From an uncultured bacterium (GTDB lineage Bacteria; Cyanobacteriota; Vampirovibrionia; Gastranaerophilales; Gastranaerophilaceae), in the NCBI GenBank assembly GCA_900551675.1, contig URXH01000003.1, positions 1 to 52,064 on the forward strand: a stretch of DNA of 52,064 bases, given 5' to 3'. The notes under the pieces were generated by a model. The model did no database searches. It was not told the DNA's origin and saw only the letters and a list, made by a program, of their open reading frames with translations. This document shows, in pieces, positions 22,935-31,084 of this stretch. Every line of letters begins with the position of its first letter. The stretch's first letter is position 1. Made by a program: the position numbers and the translations under genes.

Positions 22935-22978
22935 TTAATATGTTATATAACATTATATTATGTATTATAACATATTAA
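22935..22978. promoter_or_regulatory. Palindromic operator array between divergent genes
   Basis: TTAATATGTTATA (22935-22947) and TATAACATATTAA (22966-22978) are perfect 13-bp inverse copies. Nested within, ATGTTATATAACAT (22940-22953) is itself a perfect palindrome, and ATGTATTATAACAT (22960-22973) is nearly one. The repeated ATGTTAT/ATAACAT word sits between the small HTH gene and its divergent neighbour, as expected for an autoregulated repressor. Confidence 0.55.
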
Positions 22979-23023
22979 TAACATATATAGAATTGTTTTG
23001 CAACAAAATCTATAATGTTAATA

Positions 23024-23236
23024 ATGAATGTAAGAAATGAATTAAAAAGTATAATTTCAAAACAGGGTAAAACTTTCAAAAAAGTTTGTGAAATTATTAG
23101 TAATAGAACTAACAACCCTAAATTTAACGGTAATAACATTTCATCAAAAATATCAAGAAAAACTGTTACAATTCGTGAAATTGAATTAATCCTCAAAGAA
23201 CTCGGCTACCGTATAGAGTTCGTTGAAGATAAATAA
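23024..23236 (+). CDS. Small Cro/C1-like HTH protein (second)
   Basis: 70 residues from the ATG at 23024. An in-frame ATG at 23015 overlaps the TATAAT box (23011-23016), so the later start is preferred; seven bases separate the box from it, again predicting a leaderless mRNA. The sequence (FKKVCEIISNRTNNPKF, then NNISSKISRKTVTIREIELILKELGYRIEF) has the same HTH arrangement as the protein at 25-252. It is divergent from the small gene at 22549-22920 across an array of ATGTTAT palindromes. The inferred role is a local repressor. Confidence 0.6.
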   Translation: MNVRNELKSIISKQGKTFKKVCEIISNRTNNPKFNGNNISSKISRKTVTIREIELILKELGYRIEFVEDK

Positions 23237-23346
23237 ACTGCGATATAATTCCCGAAAAACTGGATTTGAAAATTTGTGTGCGTTGCGGAGGTTCGGTGCT
23301 TCCCTGCATCTAAGTAATATAAAATAATTTAAACAAGTAACTATTA

Positions 23347-23883
23347 TTAAAACCAATCTTTTAAAGGTCTTATTTCTCCGCACTCAAGTTCGTATTCCTC
23401 AGCTTCAGGACTTCTTAATATGCTGTCAATTCTAAGATGTTCTTTTATTGGATTTTGCAGAAAAACTTCTCCTGTTTCGCGGTCAAAAACTTTTGCATAA
23501 TTTAATCCGACATTGACACAATAAGGAAGGCGTATTCGATTTTCATCTTCATCATACCATGCAAGTCCGTGCGTACGGCAGACAATCCCTCTGTATTTGT
23601 AAACACTGCACATATTGTTAATCAAAAACGGACATTTATATAATTTCGGATTTTCACGCTTCAATCGTTTAATTTCTTCTTTTATATTATGTTTTATTCC
23701 AAAAGGAAGCTCAACAAACCCCGACATTAAATATTCAAGTTCAAGCCTTGAAAAAGGATATTCCCCGACTTCACAGCATAAAGAACAGCCCGGTTTGCAT
23801 TTGATAAATTCGCACTGTTCTTCAAAATATTTGTCAAGTCTTTTATCTAATTTTTCAAGGAATTTTTCATATCTTTTAAGCAT
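23347..23883 (-). CDS. YkgJ-family cysteine-cluster protein
   Basis: 178 residues. The cluster CKPGCSLCC near residue 30, then CPFLINNMCSVYKYRGIVCRTHGLAW and YC at 136, gives eight or more Cys in the YkgJ/UPF0153 pattern, which is thought to bind zinc or an iron-sulphur centre. The biological role is unknown. Its ATG overlaps the stop of the upstream glycosyltransferase gene by one base (TAATG), so the two are translationally coupled. Confidence 0.85.
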   Translation of the reverse strand: MLKRYEKFLEKLDKRLDKYFEEQCEFIKCKPGCSLCCEVGEYPFSRLELEYLMSGFVELPFGIKHNIKEEIKRLKRENPKLYKCPFLINNMCSVYKYRGIVCRTHGLAWYDEDENRIRLPYCVNVGLNYAKVFDRETGEVFLQNPIKEHLRIDSILRSPEAEEYELECGEIRPLKDWF

Positions 23884-25559
23884 TAATGAACCTTCACGAG
23901 TGAATATTTTCTGCCGTCCAATATTATGTCAAAATCAAGAGTTCTATCTACCTGAGGCATTTGTTTTTCTCTCACGACAACAACAACATCTCTGTCATCC
24001 AAAATATGGCCGAGTTTTGCCATTTCCTGTTCATCGTTCTGCGAGATGAAGTAAACTTTGCTCTTATTTTCTTTATCAACATAAGATCCGTAATAATAAA
24101 GTACGGAATATTTTCTTTCGTTATTTAAAACAACAATTTTTTTGTTATTTTCTTTAGCGTATTTTGCAAACTTCATCAAATCATTCTGTCCGAATTCGTA
24201 ATCCATATTGTAAAATAATTTTGTTCCGAAAGCGGAAGTTATGATTATAAGGAGTGCGTAGCAGGCAAAAACGCCTTTCGGGGAATTTTTCACCGCGCAT
24301 ATTATGCTTGAAATTCCGAAAATCGCTACCATAATTATACAGAACCATTTTATAATCAGAAAATCAGCATACATTTGAGAGGGTAAAAAATACTTTGAAA
24401 AACATGTTACAAACGCTGCCAGTATACAAATTCCTCCTAAAATATAAACTGAAATATTAACAGGTTTTTTATATTTTTCGTTGAATATATAATTCTCCCA
24501 CAACGAGCCGATTATAAAGGATGTGAAGAAATATACAGGGAGAATATATGTTATAAGTTTTGTTCTTGAAGCAGAAAAGAAAAGCAAAGTTACTGCAAAA
24601 CCTATAATATTGAACAGCAGAAATTTTTGTCTGTCTGTCATATTTTTAAAGTCAAAGCTTTTGATGGTTACAAGTTTTGCAATCCCTGCCGAAATTGCTG
24701 AAAATACCCATGGAATTAATCCCCAGAATATAGTTACAAAGTAAAACCAGAAAGGCTGTTCTCTGTCAATCTGGCTTGATGAGAAAAATCGGTTTATATG
24801 GTGTTTCATAATGTATTCGTTAAAAAATAAAGGATCGTGGATTTTGAACATAATAATATGCCATGGAAGCACAATTAAAAAGAACAATAAAAAACCCGGT
24901 AAAATATATTGCGGTCTGAAAACCTGTTTAAAAGTTTTGTTTGCAAGAGTTACAAAAAACATAACGGCAAACGGAACGACAAACCCTGGAATTCCCTTTG
25001 CCATTACTGCGAGCCCTGAAAAAATATAAAAAAGCCACCACATATATTTTTTGTTTCTGTCTTCAACAAATTGAGTCAAAAGCCCGAACATAACGGAAAA
25101 TCCGATACATGTTGTTACAACAATATCAAGGATAGCAAATTTTGCAAGCATTACAAATTCAAGAGTTGTTGCAAGAATTATTGCTGATATTACGCCAAAA
25201 CGCCTCGATACAACTTTTTTACCCGTAAAATAAACAAGCAGAGCTGATAAGCTTCCGTATAGTGCGACGGGAAAACGCGCCGTAAATTCTGTTACCTTTC
25301 CAAAAATTGCAAAAGATAAACATTCTCCCCAGAAATAAAGAGGGGGTTTTTCAAAAAAGTATTCGCCGTTTAAATAAAGCGTTAAAAAATCCCTGCTGTG
25401 AAACATATCTCTTGCCATAGAAACATAGCGGGTTTCATCAACATCCATTAAAGCGTAACTGCCTATATTAAAGAAAAATACAAAATAGCATAAAATTAAA
25501 AGCCCTAAAAATGTAAATAAATCACTATGTTTTTTTATAAAATCAATAATTTTTTCCAT
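23883..25559 (-). CDS. ArnT-like GT39/GT83 membrane glycosyltransferase
   Basis: About 558 residues from the ATG at 25559. That start is preferred over 25586 because GAGAG lies seven bases upstream and the nearby cytoplasmic Lys-rich end fits. There are eleven or twelve helices. The first extracytoplasmic loop carries LMDVDETRYVSMARDM, with the catalytic Asp-Glu of the family, then FFEKPPLYFW. This matches ArnT/PMT_2 enzymes that move a sugar from a polyprenyl phosphate to lipid A or another envelope acceptor. A soluble C-terminal domain (about 460-558) follows. The acceptor is unknown. Confidence 0.88.
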   Translation of the reverse strand: MEKIIDFIKKHSDLFTFLGLLILCYFVFFFNIGSYALMDVDETRYVSMARDMFHSRDFLTLYLNGEYFFEKPPLYFWGECLSFAIFGKVTEFTARFPVALYGSLSALLVYFTGKKVVSRRFGVISAIILATTLEFVMLAKFAILDIVVTTCIGFSVMFGLLTQFVEDRNKKYMWWLFYIFSGLAVMAKGIPGFVVPFAVMFFVTLANKTFKQVFRPQYILPGFLLFFLIVLPWHIIMFKIHDPLFFNEYIMKHHINRFFSSSQIDREQPFWFYFVTIFWGLIPWVFSAISAGIAKLVTIKSFDFKNMTDRQKFLLFNIIGFAVTLLFFSASRTKLITYILPVYFFTSFIIGSLWENYIFNEKYKKPVNISVYILGGICILAAFVTCFSKYFLPSQMYADFLIIKWFCIIMVAIFGISSIICAVKNSPKGVFACYALLIIITSAFGTKLFYNMDYEFGQNDLMKFAKYAKENNKKIVVLNNERKYSVLYYYGSYVDKENKSKVYFISQNDEQEMAKLGHILDDRDVVVVVREKQMPQVDRTLDFDIILDGRKYSLVKVH

Positions 25560-25667
25560 AATATCTCTCTTTTTTAAATCACACATATCAATTTTAGCAT
25601 AAATATATGTTAAGGTTCCTTAAATATAATATTAATACCATAAAACGCAGTTATAAGTATTATGCTA

Positions 25668-25696
25668 TTGCTTTTTCTATAATAATTATTTAGAAT
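25668..25696 (+). promoter_or_regulatory. Promoter of the carbonic anhydrase gene (leaderless)
   Basis: TTGCTT (25668-25673), a 17-base spacer and TAGAAT (25691-25696) precede the ATG at 25703 by six bases. No ribosome site is visible. This has the same geometry as the hisS promoter. Confidence 0.6.
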
Positions 25697-25702
25697 ATTC
25701 TT

Positions 25703-26278
25703 ATGATAGAAAAAGCTAAAAAAGAACTTGAAAAACTCCTTGAAGGGAACAAAAATTTTGTAAACGGCACACCGACCGCTAAAAACATGTCGCTTGAAAC
25801 TTTGAAAAAATTCGCATTTCATCAAGAACCTTATGCGTGTGTTTTGACCTGTTCTGACAGCCGTGTGGTTCCTGAAATTATATTTGATTGCGGTATCGGT
25901 GAACTTTTTGTTGTAAGAGTTGCCGGAATGACTACAGGGCCTAATGTTGTTGAAAGTGTTGAATATGCGGTAAAAAAACTTGAGGTACCTTTACTGATAC
26001 TTCTGGGCCATGACGACTGCGGAGTTATGAAATATGCAAAGGAGCACTATCCAGAGCCGATGAAGGATTTTGCGTCAATCTTAAAATGTGTATATCCTGT
26101 CTTGAATCATAAAGAAAATATAGAATGTCATAACTTTTTTGCTCAGGAGCATACTAAATGGGTTGAAGATTATTTGATGAAACATTCAGTTATTATTAAC
26201 GAAGCTGTTAAGTCCGGGAAATTACAGATTGCAAAATGCCACTTTGACCATTCGACAGGATTGGTTAATCTCATATAA
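25703..26278 (+). CDS. Beta-carbonic anhydrase
   Basis: 191 residues. Zinc ligands C50, H103 and C106 are visible in CSDSRV (C50, D52, R54) and LGHDDCGVM, in the family order. The enzyme interconverts CO2 and bicarbonate in the cytoplasm and supports carboxylation reactions in a fermentative cell. Length is normal. It is a single gene with its own promoter (TTGCTT-N17-TAGAAT, six bases before the ATG) and a strong terminator. Confidence 0.93.
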   Translation: MIEKAKKELEKLLEGNKNFVNGTPTAKNMSLETLKKFAFHQEPYACVLTCSDSRVVPEIIFDCGIGELFVVRVAGMTTGPNVVESVEYAVKKLEVPLLILLGHDDCGVMKYAKEHYPEPMKDFASILKCVYPVLNHKENIECHNFFAQEHTKWVEDYLMKHSVIINEAVKSGKLQIAKCHFDHSTGLVNLI

Positions 26279-26334
26279 AGGCTTATGACCATAAAATGAT
26301 GAAAACAAATTTAGTATGGTGTTATTATCAATAA

Positions 26335-26361
26335 AAACGGCACCTTTTTAAGGTGCCGTTT
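26335..26361. terminator. Bidirectional terminator
   Basis: AAACGGCACCTT (26335-26346) and AAGGTGCCGTTT (26350-26361) form a perfect 12-bp stem with a TTT loop, between the convergent carbonic anhydrase gene and the 83-aa gene. Confidence 0.8.
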
Positions 26362-26363
26362 AA

Positions 26364-26615
26364 TCAGTTGCCGGAAGATTCATTATTACCCCATAATTCA
26401 TCATATTTTATCTGATTTTTTTCGTGATAGCGGGGAGAAGTTTTTCGATTTGTGTTACGGATTTGGGCATCTATCTGCCTTGCAATTAGAAGCATTTTTT
26501 CTCTATCTTCTTTTTTCTTTTTTTCTTTCATTCCGTTAAGAATTGAAAAAATGCTTGCCGTAATCAGTCCTGCATAAGCTGTTATTTTCAAGATTTTTAA
26601 GAATTTATTATGCAT
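26364..26615 (-). CDS. Small single-helix membrane protein
   Basis: 83 residues with one hydrophobic helix (about 8-27, LKITAYAGLITASIFSIL), then a Lys/Glu-rich cytoplasmic-type tail (MKEKKKKEDREKM). I do not recognise the family. A GGAG ribosome site lies inside the end of the upstream gene, and only three bases separate the two genes, so it is co-translated with the ferritin-like protein. Confidence 0.6.
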   Translation of the reverse strand: MHNKFLKILKITAYAGLITASIFSILNGMKEKKKKEDREKMLLIARQIDAQIRNTNRKTSPRYHEKNQIKYDELWGNNESSGN

Positions 26616-26618
26616 AAA

Positions 26619-27917
26619 TTAAAACTCCATGGGTTTTCCTTTCACAAATTCCTCATAATCTTCAACCGGTACAGTGTTCGGCGCCTGTGCTTTTTCTTCT
26701 AAACCGCGTTTTAAAAGATCAGGTTCTTTTTTGCGCAATTTAGGTTCTGCCGTTACTATATCCATATTAAGAGCTGTTTTTATAAGCTGAATTGTTTGCT
26801 CTGTCGGTGCTCCTTCACCGTTCAAAACTTCCTGTGCGTGATAACTCGGCCAATCTTCTGGAAGTTTATCAATTGTTGTGTAGCCGAAATTGTCATCATG
26901 ACGTTTATCGATTTCGTTTTCCAGAATATTTGTTACGTATTCTTTCTGGGTTTCAAAGTGGCACGGCAGAACGATTTTATTCCCGATAATTTCTTCGGGA
27001 TCGCGTTTTTCATATTTTTTTAGTAAATCAACGGCAACCTGAAGATGGCCAAGTTCAAATGCAAGAAATTCTTCCCATATTTGTTTGAGTTTGTCGTTTT
27101 CTTCATCTTTGTAGCAGTTGTAGTATGTGCACACTTCGGTAAATTCATGGAGAAGAAGTTTTTCATAAGGTGTTTCATTCGGGTCTATCAAAGATTCATA
27201 CATTGTTACGTGTTCTTCTTCTACATCGCATATTTCGCCGAAAGTTCTTCTCAAATCGTCATTAGGGTACATCATGCCGTGTTCTGCGTAAAAATTATGG
27301 GTCTGCTGTTCACCCGATACAAGAGTGTAAATATTTACTTTTGTCTGCGGTGAAGCTGTAGTTCTGTCATAATGTTTGCGGAGTCTTACTCTGTTGTCGT
27401 TGTGGTGGTTTTGTGTCGGGCGGCTCAAAACAACATCTGTCATTCCCTGCAGAATATTATCAGGGTCAATTCCGTCAACCATATAAGCCCACTGGCTGTA
27501 TCTGTAAAGGTGGTCAAAGTCCTCTAAAAGTCCGAAATTGAATGTTTCTTTTACATAATCATCAGGTTCGTTCTGCGCCATCCACGCTGTTAAATCGACT
27601 GCAACCTGTTCATAGCCTAAAGTTGTTTCAAGAACTGTCTGGCACGCAGGAGTCAGCCAGTTCACCGTTGTCTGCTGCATATCTTCAATTTTTCTTGATA
27701 AAGCCATAAGTTTTTTAACTTCCATATCAGGACAGCATCTTGCAAAGTTATGTTTAAAATTCCATGCTTCAACTTCAATGCCGTTCATTAAAATTTGTCG
27801 TGTTCTTGAATAGCAGCCAACCGAATGTTTGTCGAACGGTCTTTTAACAATATCATGCCAGCTTCTGAGCTGTTTTTCTACGGGAATTCCCTTTTCTTCT
27901 AACGGATTAAATGTCAT
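26619..27917 (-). CDS. Ferritin-like (candidate diiron) protein of unknown function
   Basis: 432 residues with no signal peptide and no family I can name. Helical segments carry carboxylate/His pairs typical of the ferritin-like fold: E103 in GYEQVAVDL, E132-D133-F-D-H136, E233-E-E-H236 (DVEEEHVTMYE), E258 in LHEFTEVC, and E288-L-G-H291 in AFELGHLQVAVDLL. Two ExxH motifs with intervening Glu would make one diiron site; the first half may hold a degenerate second. The last 90 residues are Lys/Glu/Pro-rich. It starts behind AAGGAG and is followed at once by a small membrane protein. Alternatives are a helical scaffold or a manganese-catalase-like protein. Confidence 0.55.
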   Translation of the reverse strand: MTFNPLEEKGIPVEKQLRSWHDIVKRPFDKHSVGCYSRTRQILMNGIEVEAWNFKHNFARCCPDMEVKKLMALSRKIEDMQQTTVNWLTPACQTVLETTLGYEQVAVDLTAWMAQNEPDDYVKETFNFGLLEDFDHLYRYSQWAYMVDGIDPDNILQGMTDVVLSRPTQNHHNDNRVRLRKHYDRTTASPQTKVNIYTLVSGEQQTHNFYAEHGMMYPNDDLRRTFGEICDVEEEHVTMYESLIDPNETPYEKLLLHEFTEVCTYYNCYKDEENDKLKQIWEEFLAFELGHLQVAVDLLKKYEKRDPEEIIGNKIVLPCHFETQKEYVTNILENEIDKRHDDNFGYTTIDKLPEDWPSYHAQEVLNGEGAPTEQTIQLIKTALNMDIVTAEPKLRKKEPDLLKRGLEEKAQAPNTVPVEDYEEFVKGKPMEF

Positions 27918-27938
27918 TTTTTATTCTCCTTGTATTCT

Positions 27939-28036
27939 GGAAGATAGGAAGTTAAGATGTTATGAAGATAGGCTATTATCGGTGCTTCGCACAAATTTTT
28001 AAGTTTACCTTCTTATCTTCTTACCTTCTTATCTTC
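27939..28036. repeat. Interspersed purine/pyrimidine repeat, copy 3
   Basis: GGAAGATAGGAAG (27939-27951) at the left end and TACCTTCTTATCTTC, twice in tandem, at the right end (to 28036) make a long imperfect inverted repeat. It ends four bases before the stop of the GH13-like gene and fills the gap between two minus-strand genes. Confidence 0.65.
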
Positions 28037-28040
28037 ATTA

Positions 28041-29372
28041 TTATTTCTCCAACGCATAGGCAAAAAGTTCGCCCGCGCATTTGTTGTAATATCTTCCGTC
28101 ATCTTTTGCAAAAAGATTTTCAAAGTGGCTTAGTGCAGTTCCGTCTGTTGAGTATGACGGGTTTGTCATCATAAGATGGTGTGTAGATGTGTCGTATCTT
28201 AACGGGAACAAATCATTCATCTGCATAAAACTCGGAAGTTTGTCGCTCGCCAGATAATATCCGAAAAGTGCTGAATTAATACGGTTTAATTTTTGCTCAT
28301 ACGAAAGTCCGCCTTCGTTGTTATCGTTTGTAACTTCAACACCGGGCGCATAATCTCTGTAATATTTCAGGTGTTCAGATAAACTTCTTACAGCTTCAAA
28401 ATTGTCGCCTGTTATAAAATCAGTTCCGGCATTTAAGCCCATCATTCTATATCTTTCAAAATCATCGGAACTTTTTTCTCCTACAAAACTTATATTTGTT
28501 TTGCCCGTTCGTAAGCGGATTTCGTTTAAAATATACTGCATCTGGCGGTATTCAGGCAAAGCCCCGACTCCTGTGTAATTTGCCATATCATAACCGCCGA
28601 TATGCTTGGCTGAATCTATAAACATACATTCAAAGCCCAAATTCATAAGTTTTACGCATTCGGTTATATAAATTTCAACGTGTTCGGGGTTTTGCCAGCT
28701 GAAAATTTCATCATCGCGGTAAGGTCGTGCAATTTTTATCTGATCTGCTGAAATCACATGCCTGAAACCAACCTTTATACCTCTAAAATGGGCTAAATCA
28801 ACAAATGCCTTTAATTGTTCTTCGGGCGTAATTTTGTCGACAATTGAATAATCAATTATATTGTCGCTGTAGCTTGCATTAAGTCTCAGACCGTAAATCG
28901 AGTTTTCTTCAAAAGGCCCTTTTTCATAAGCATCTCCGTAAATATTCTGCCAGATTTGAGAAAGAATTATACAGTTTGCAAAGCTTTTTGCAGAAGGCGG
29001 AATTGCAGGCAGTAATTTTATACAGCTTAAAATCCCTTTGCAGGTGCACCCGTTATCCATAACGGCAATTGCACGATCGTTAATCTCTATATAATTCGCA
29101 AGCCTTCCCCAGTTATCCCCGTAAATCGGTGTTCCTATATAGTCAGGGAATTTATCGTAAAAAATATTGCTTTCCGAAAGTGTTGCAATAATTTCAACAG
29201 CCTCTTTTACAGACAGCTTTAGCACATCAGCAGGCACGATATTGCCGAGCCAACGTTTTGAATAAGCATTTCCGACTCCGTGAAAGGCTATATAATTACT
29301 ATAATCGTTTCGTTTTAATCGGGTTGTTTCTCCCAGAGCTTTTAACAATTTATTTACAGCATTATTTTTCAT
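28041..29372 (-). CDS. Alpha-amylase-like (GH13-fold) TIM-barrel protein
   Basis: 443 residues. Three GH13-type regions can be seen: GFECMFIDSAKHI (nucleophile position D253, like the GxRxDxxKH of region II), SFVGE (acid/base position E299) and TNDNNEGG (D350, region IV). LRLNASYSDNIIDY and LVDLAH-type text before RGIKVGFRHVI are typical barrel strands. There is no signal peptide, so it acts inside the cell, perhaps on glycogen or an oligosaccharide. Sequence around each motif is divergent, so the substrate cannot be inferred. It has its own palindromic promoter region and lies in a row with ferritin-like and kinase-like genes. Confidence 0.6.
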   Translation of the reverse strand: MKNNAVNKLLKALGETTRLKRNDYSNYIAFHGVGNAYSKRWLGNIVPADVLKLSVKEAVEIIATLSESNIFYDKFPDYIGTPIYGDNWGRLANYIEINDRAIAVMDNGCTCKGILSCIKLLPAIPPSAKSFANCIILSQIWQNIYGDAYEKGPFEENSIYGLRLNASYSDNIIDYSIVDKITPEEQLKAFVDLAHFRGIKVGFRHVISADQIKIARPYRDDEIFSWQNPEHVEIYITECVKLMNLGFECMFIDSAKHIGGYDMANYTGVGALPEYRQMQYILNEIRLRTGKTNISFVGEKSSDDFERYRMMGLNAGTDFITGDNFEAVRSLSEHLKYYRDYAPGVEVTNDNNEGGLSYEQKLNRINSALFGYYLASDKLPSFMQMNDLFPLRYDTSTHHLMMTNPSYSTDGTALSHFENLFAKDDGRYYNKCAGELFAYALEK

Positions 29373-29379
29373 AACATAC

Positions 29380-29393
29380 TTACTTATAAGTAA
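29380..29393. promoter_or_regulatory. 14-bp palindrome at the GH13-like promoter
   Basis: TTACTTATAAGTAA is a perfect palindrome with a TATAAG -10-like box at its centre on the minus strand, ten bases before the ATG at 29372. It could be an operator. No Shine-Dalgarno is visible. Confidence 0.4.
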
Positions 29394-29427
29394 TTAATGA
29401 AAAAAAATCATTACCTGAATTGTTAAT

Positions 29428-30384
29428 TTAACAGTAAAATGAAATTGTTTCGACATCAGGTTTGTTATATTCATCAAGAAATTCCGAAATTTTTTGCAGA
29501 CGCATATTCATATCAGGATATTTTCTTCTATAGTCCATAAGTGTTCTTTGAATGTTAGAAAAACCTTCAGGACAATCACATAAATCAAAAGCAAGTTTTA
29601 TTTCAGCGCGGTCATTCATATTGCAGTAAAAAGGCAGTTCTGCTTTCTCGGATGCAAGAATTAATTTTTTAATCAAATCTTTTCGTCTCGAAACTGCAAG
29701 ATAGTCAAATTCTGCAGTTTGTGATACATCATAAGAGTTTATAAATACTTTAAACAATTTGGCAAGAGTATTGGGATTTGTATCATAAGCGTCTGATATC
29801 TCGTCCACAATTTTTATCTCATCACCGTCTGCCGTAAAGTTGTTGGGATTTTTTGTATCAAACTCTTTGCCTAAAGAATTTAATGTTTTAAAATCTTCTG
29901 CTACTTTATCATAAGCCGATTGAGGAAGTTCAACAAATCGTTTTAAATAAATAGTGTTATAATATTCCAATTTTTCTACGCGGGGCATCCGACGCATAGG
30001 GAGTCCTGCAGGCAAAATATCTTTAGACTTAAATGCATTTTTCATAATTTCCATATTACCGATTCTGGCTATAACATTACCGTAATATGTTTTTAAATTT
30101 TTAACTGCTTCATCTTTAATAATGGATATCGTGCCAATTAGCGGTTTTGCACGATTTGCTATTTTAAAAACATAATCATCATCAATTGCGTAAACAGTTC
30201 CATGACAACCTCGTCCCATTTCGTTTGCCGGGGACATTTTTTTTGCCACAATCTTTGAAAAAACATCAACAATTCCCTTTTCTTCAACCGTATCATAAAC
30301 CGGTTCATTTAAATATCTGTTAAGTTTTTTGCCGAATTCTGAATGATAACCGCAAAAACTCGGGCTGTAAATGTTTACCTGCAT
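29428..30384 (-). CDS. Protein-kinase-like fold protein
   Basis: 318 residues from the ATG at 30384 (GGAG five bases upstream). A glycine loop M-G57-R-G59-C-H-G62-T-V-Y is followed by FKIA with a lysine at 74, as in kinase strand 3. Later D176-T-K-N-P-N-N resembles a catalytic loop (D-x-x-x-x-N) and KIVDE (D194) a DFG-like metal site. It is small and divergent, so it could be a pseudokinase or an aminoglycoside-phosphotransferase-like enzyme. The N-terminus (MQVNIYSPSFCG) has no signal peptide. It precedes the GH13-like gene on the same strand and is divergent from ferritin. Confidence 0.55.
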   Translation of the reverse strand: MQVNIYSPSFCGYHSEFGKKLNRYLNEPVYDTVEEKGIVDVFSKIVAKKMSPANEMGRGCHGTVYAIDDDYVFKIANRAKPLIGTISIIKDEAVKNLKTYYGNVIARIGNMEIMKNAFKSKDILPAGLPMRRMPRVEKLEYYNTIYLKRFVELPQSAYDKVAEDFKTLNSLGKEFDTKNPNNFTADGDEIKIVDEISDAYDTNPNTLAKLFKVFINSYDVSQTAEFDYLAVSRRKDLIKKLILASEKAELPFYCNMNDRAEIKLAFDLCDCPEGFSNIQRTLMDYRRKYPDMNMRLQKISEFLDEYNKPDVETISFYC

Positions 30385-30493
30385 ACACACTCCACATTTT
30401 ATTTTTACTAATATAAAACAAAAAGCAGAAAAAAATTGCTAAAAAAATTTTTTTTGGTGTTAAAATCAAATTATAAAAAGAGAGGAAGTAATT

Positions 30494-31003
30494 ATGATTA
30501 GTGAAAAATTAGAAAAAGCTTTTAACGTACAGATTAACAAAGAATTTTATTCTGAATATTTATATCTTTCAATGCAGGCATATTTTGAAAGATTAAATTT
30601 GAAAGGTTTTGTAAACTGGATGTCTGTTCAGGTTCAGGAGGAACGTGCTCATGCTATGGGTATGTTTGATTACCTTAATCAAAGAGGCGGAACAGTAAAC
30701 CTTGAAGCCATTGAGAAACCTGAAACTGATTGGCAATCACCGCTGGACTGTTTTGAACATATTTTGAGACACGAACAATATGTTACAGCTTCTATTAACG
30801 AACTTGCAGATGTAGCAGATGAAGTTAAAGACCGAGCAGCAATCTCATTTTTAGACTGGTATATAAAAGAACAGGTTGAAGAAGAAGATAATGTCGGACA
30901 GGTTCTTGCTACACTGAAACTTATCGGTGATGATAAGAAAGCTCTCTTAATGCTTGACAAAGACCTTGCGGCAAGAACATTTGTTCAGCCGGTAATTGAA
31001 TAG
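30494..31003 (+). CDS. ftn: Ferritin (FtnA-type)
   Basis: 169 residues, the usual length of a bacterial non-haem ferritin. Ferroxidase ligands include E17, E50 and H53 (NKEFYSEYLYLSMQAYF and QVQEERAHAMGMFDYL), then Glu/Gln positions in IKEQVEEEDNVGQVL. It stores iron as a 24-mer in the cytoplasm. A GAGAGG ribosome site precedes the ATG. It is divergent from the kinase-like gene across about 100 bases. No Fur box is obvious. A palindromic repeat follows the stop. Confidence 0.93.
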   Translation: MISEKLEKAFNVQINKEFYSEYLYLSMQAYFERLNLKGFVNWMSVQVQEERAHAMGMFDYLNQRGGTVNLEAIEKPETDWQSPLDCFEHILRHEQYVTASINELADVADEVKDRAAISFLDWYIKEQVEEEDNVGQVLATLKLIGDDKKALLMLDKDLAARTFVQPVIE

Positions 31004-31005
31004 TC

Positions 31006-31080
31006 CCTCCGGTATGGAGGAGTGTTATATATAATTCACATCTCCCTCGCCCTTTTCAGGGAGAGGGCAGGGGTGAGGGT
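31006..31080. repeat. CCCTC/GAGGG palindromic repeat patch
   Basis: CCTCC-GGTAT-GGAGG (31006-31020) lies just behind the ferritin stop. Then CTCCCTCGCCC and GGGAGAGGGCAGGGGTGAGGG form an imperfect hairpin ending at 31079. The end GGGTGAGGG also occurs at 4646-4654 in the tandem repeat patch, so it is the same dispersed family. Confidence 0.65.
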
Positions 31081-31084
31081 AAAA

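Noticed and set aside
31022..31084. N-terminal extension of the GNAT protein
   Set aside because: It would translate the palindromic repeat (FRERAGVRV). The ATG at 31085 fits the family better.
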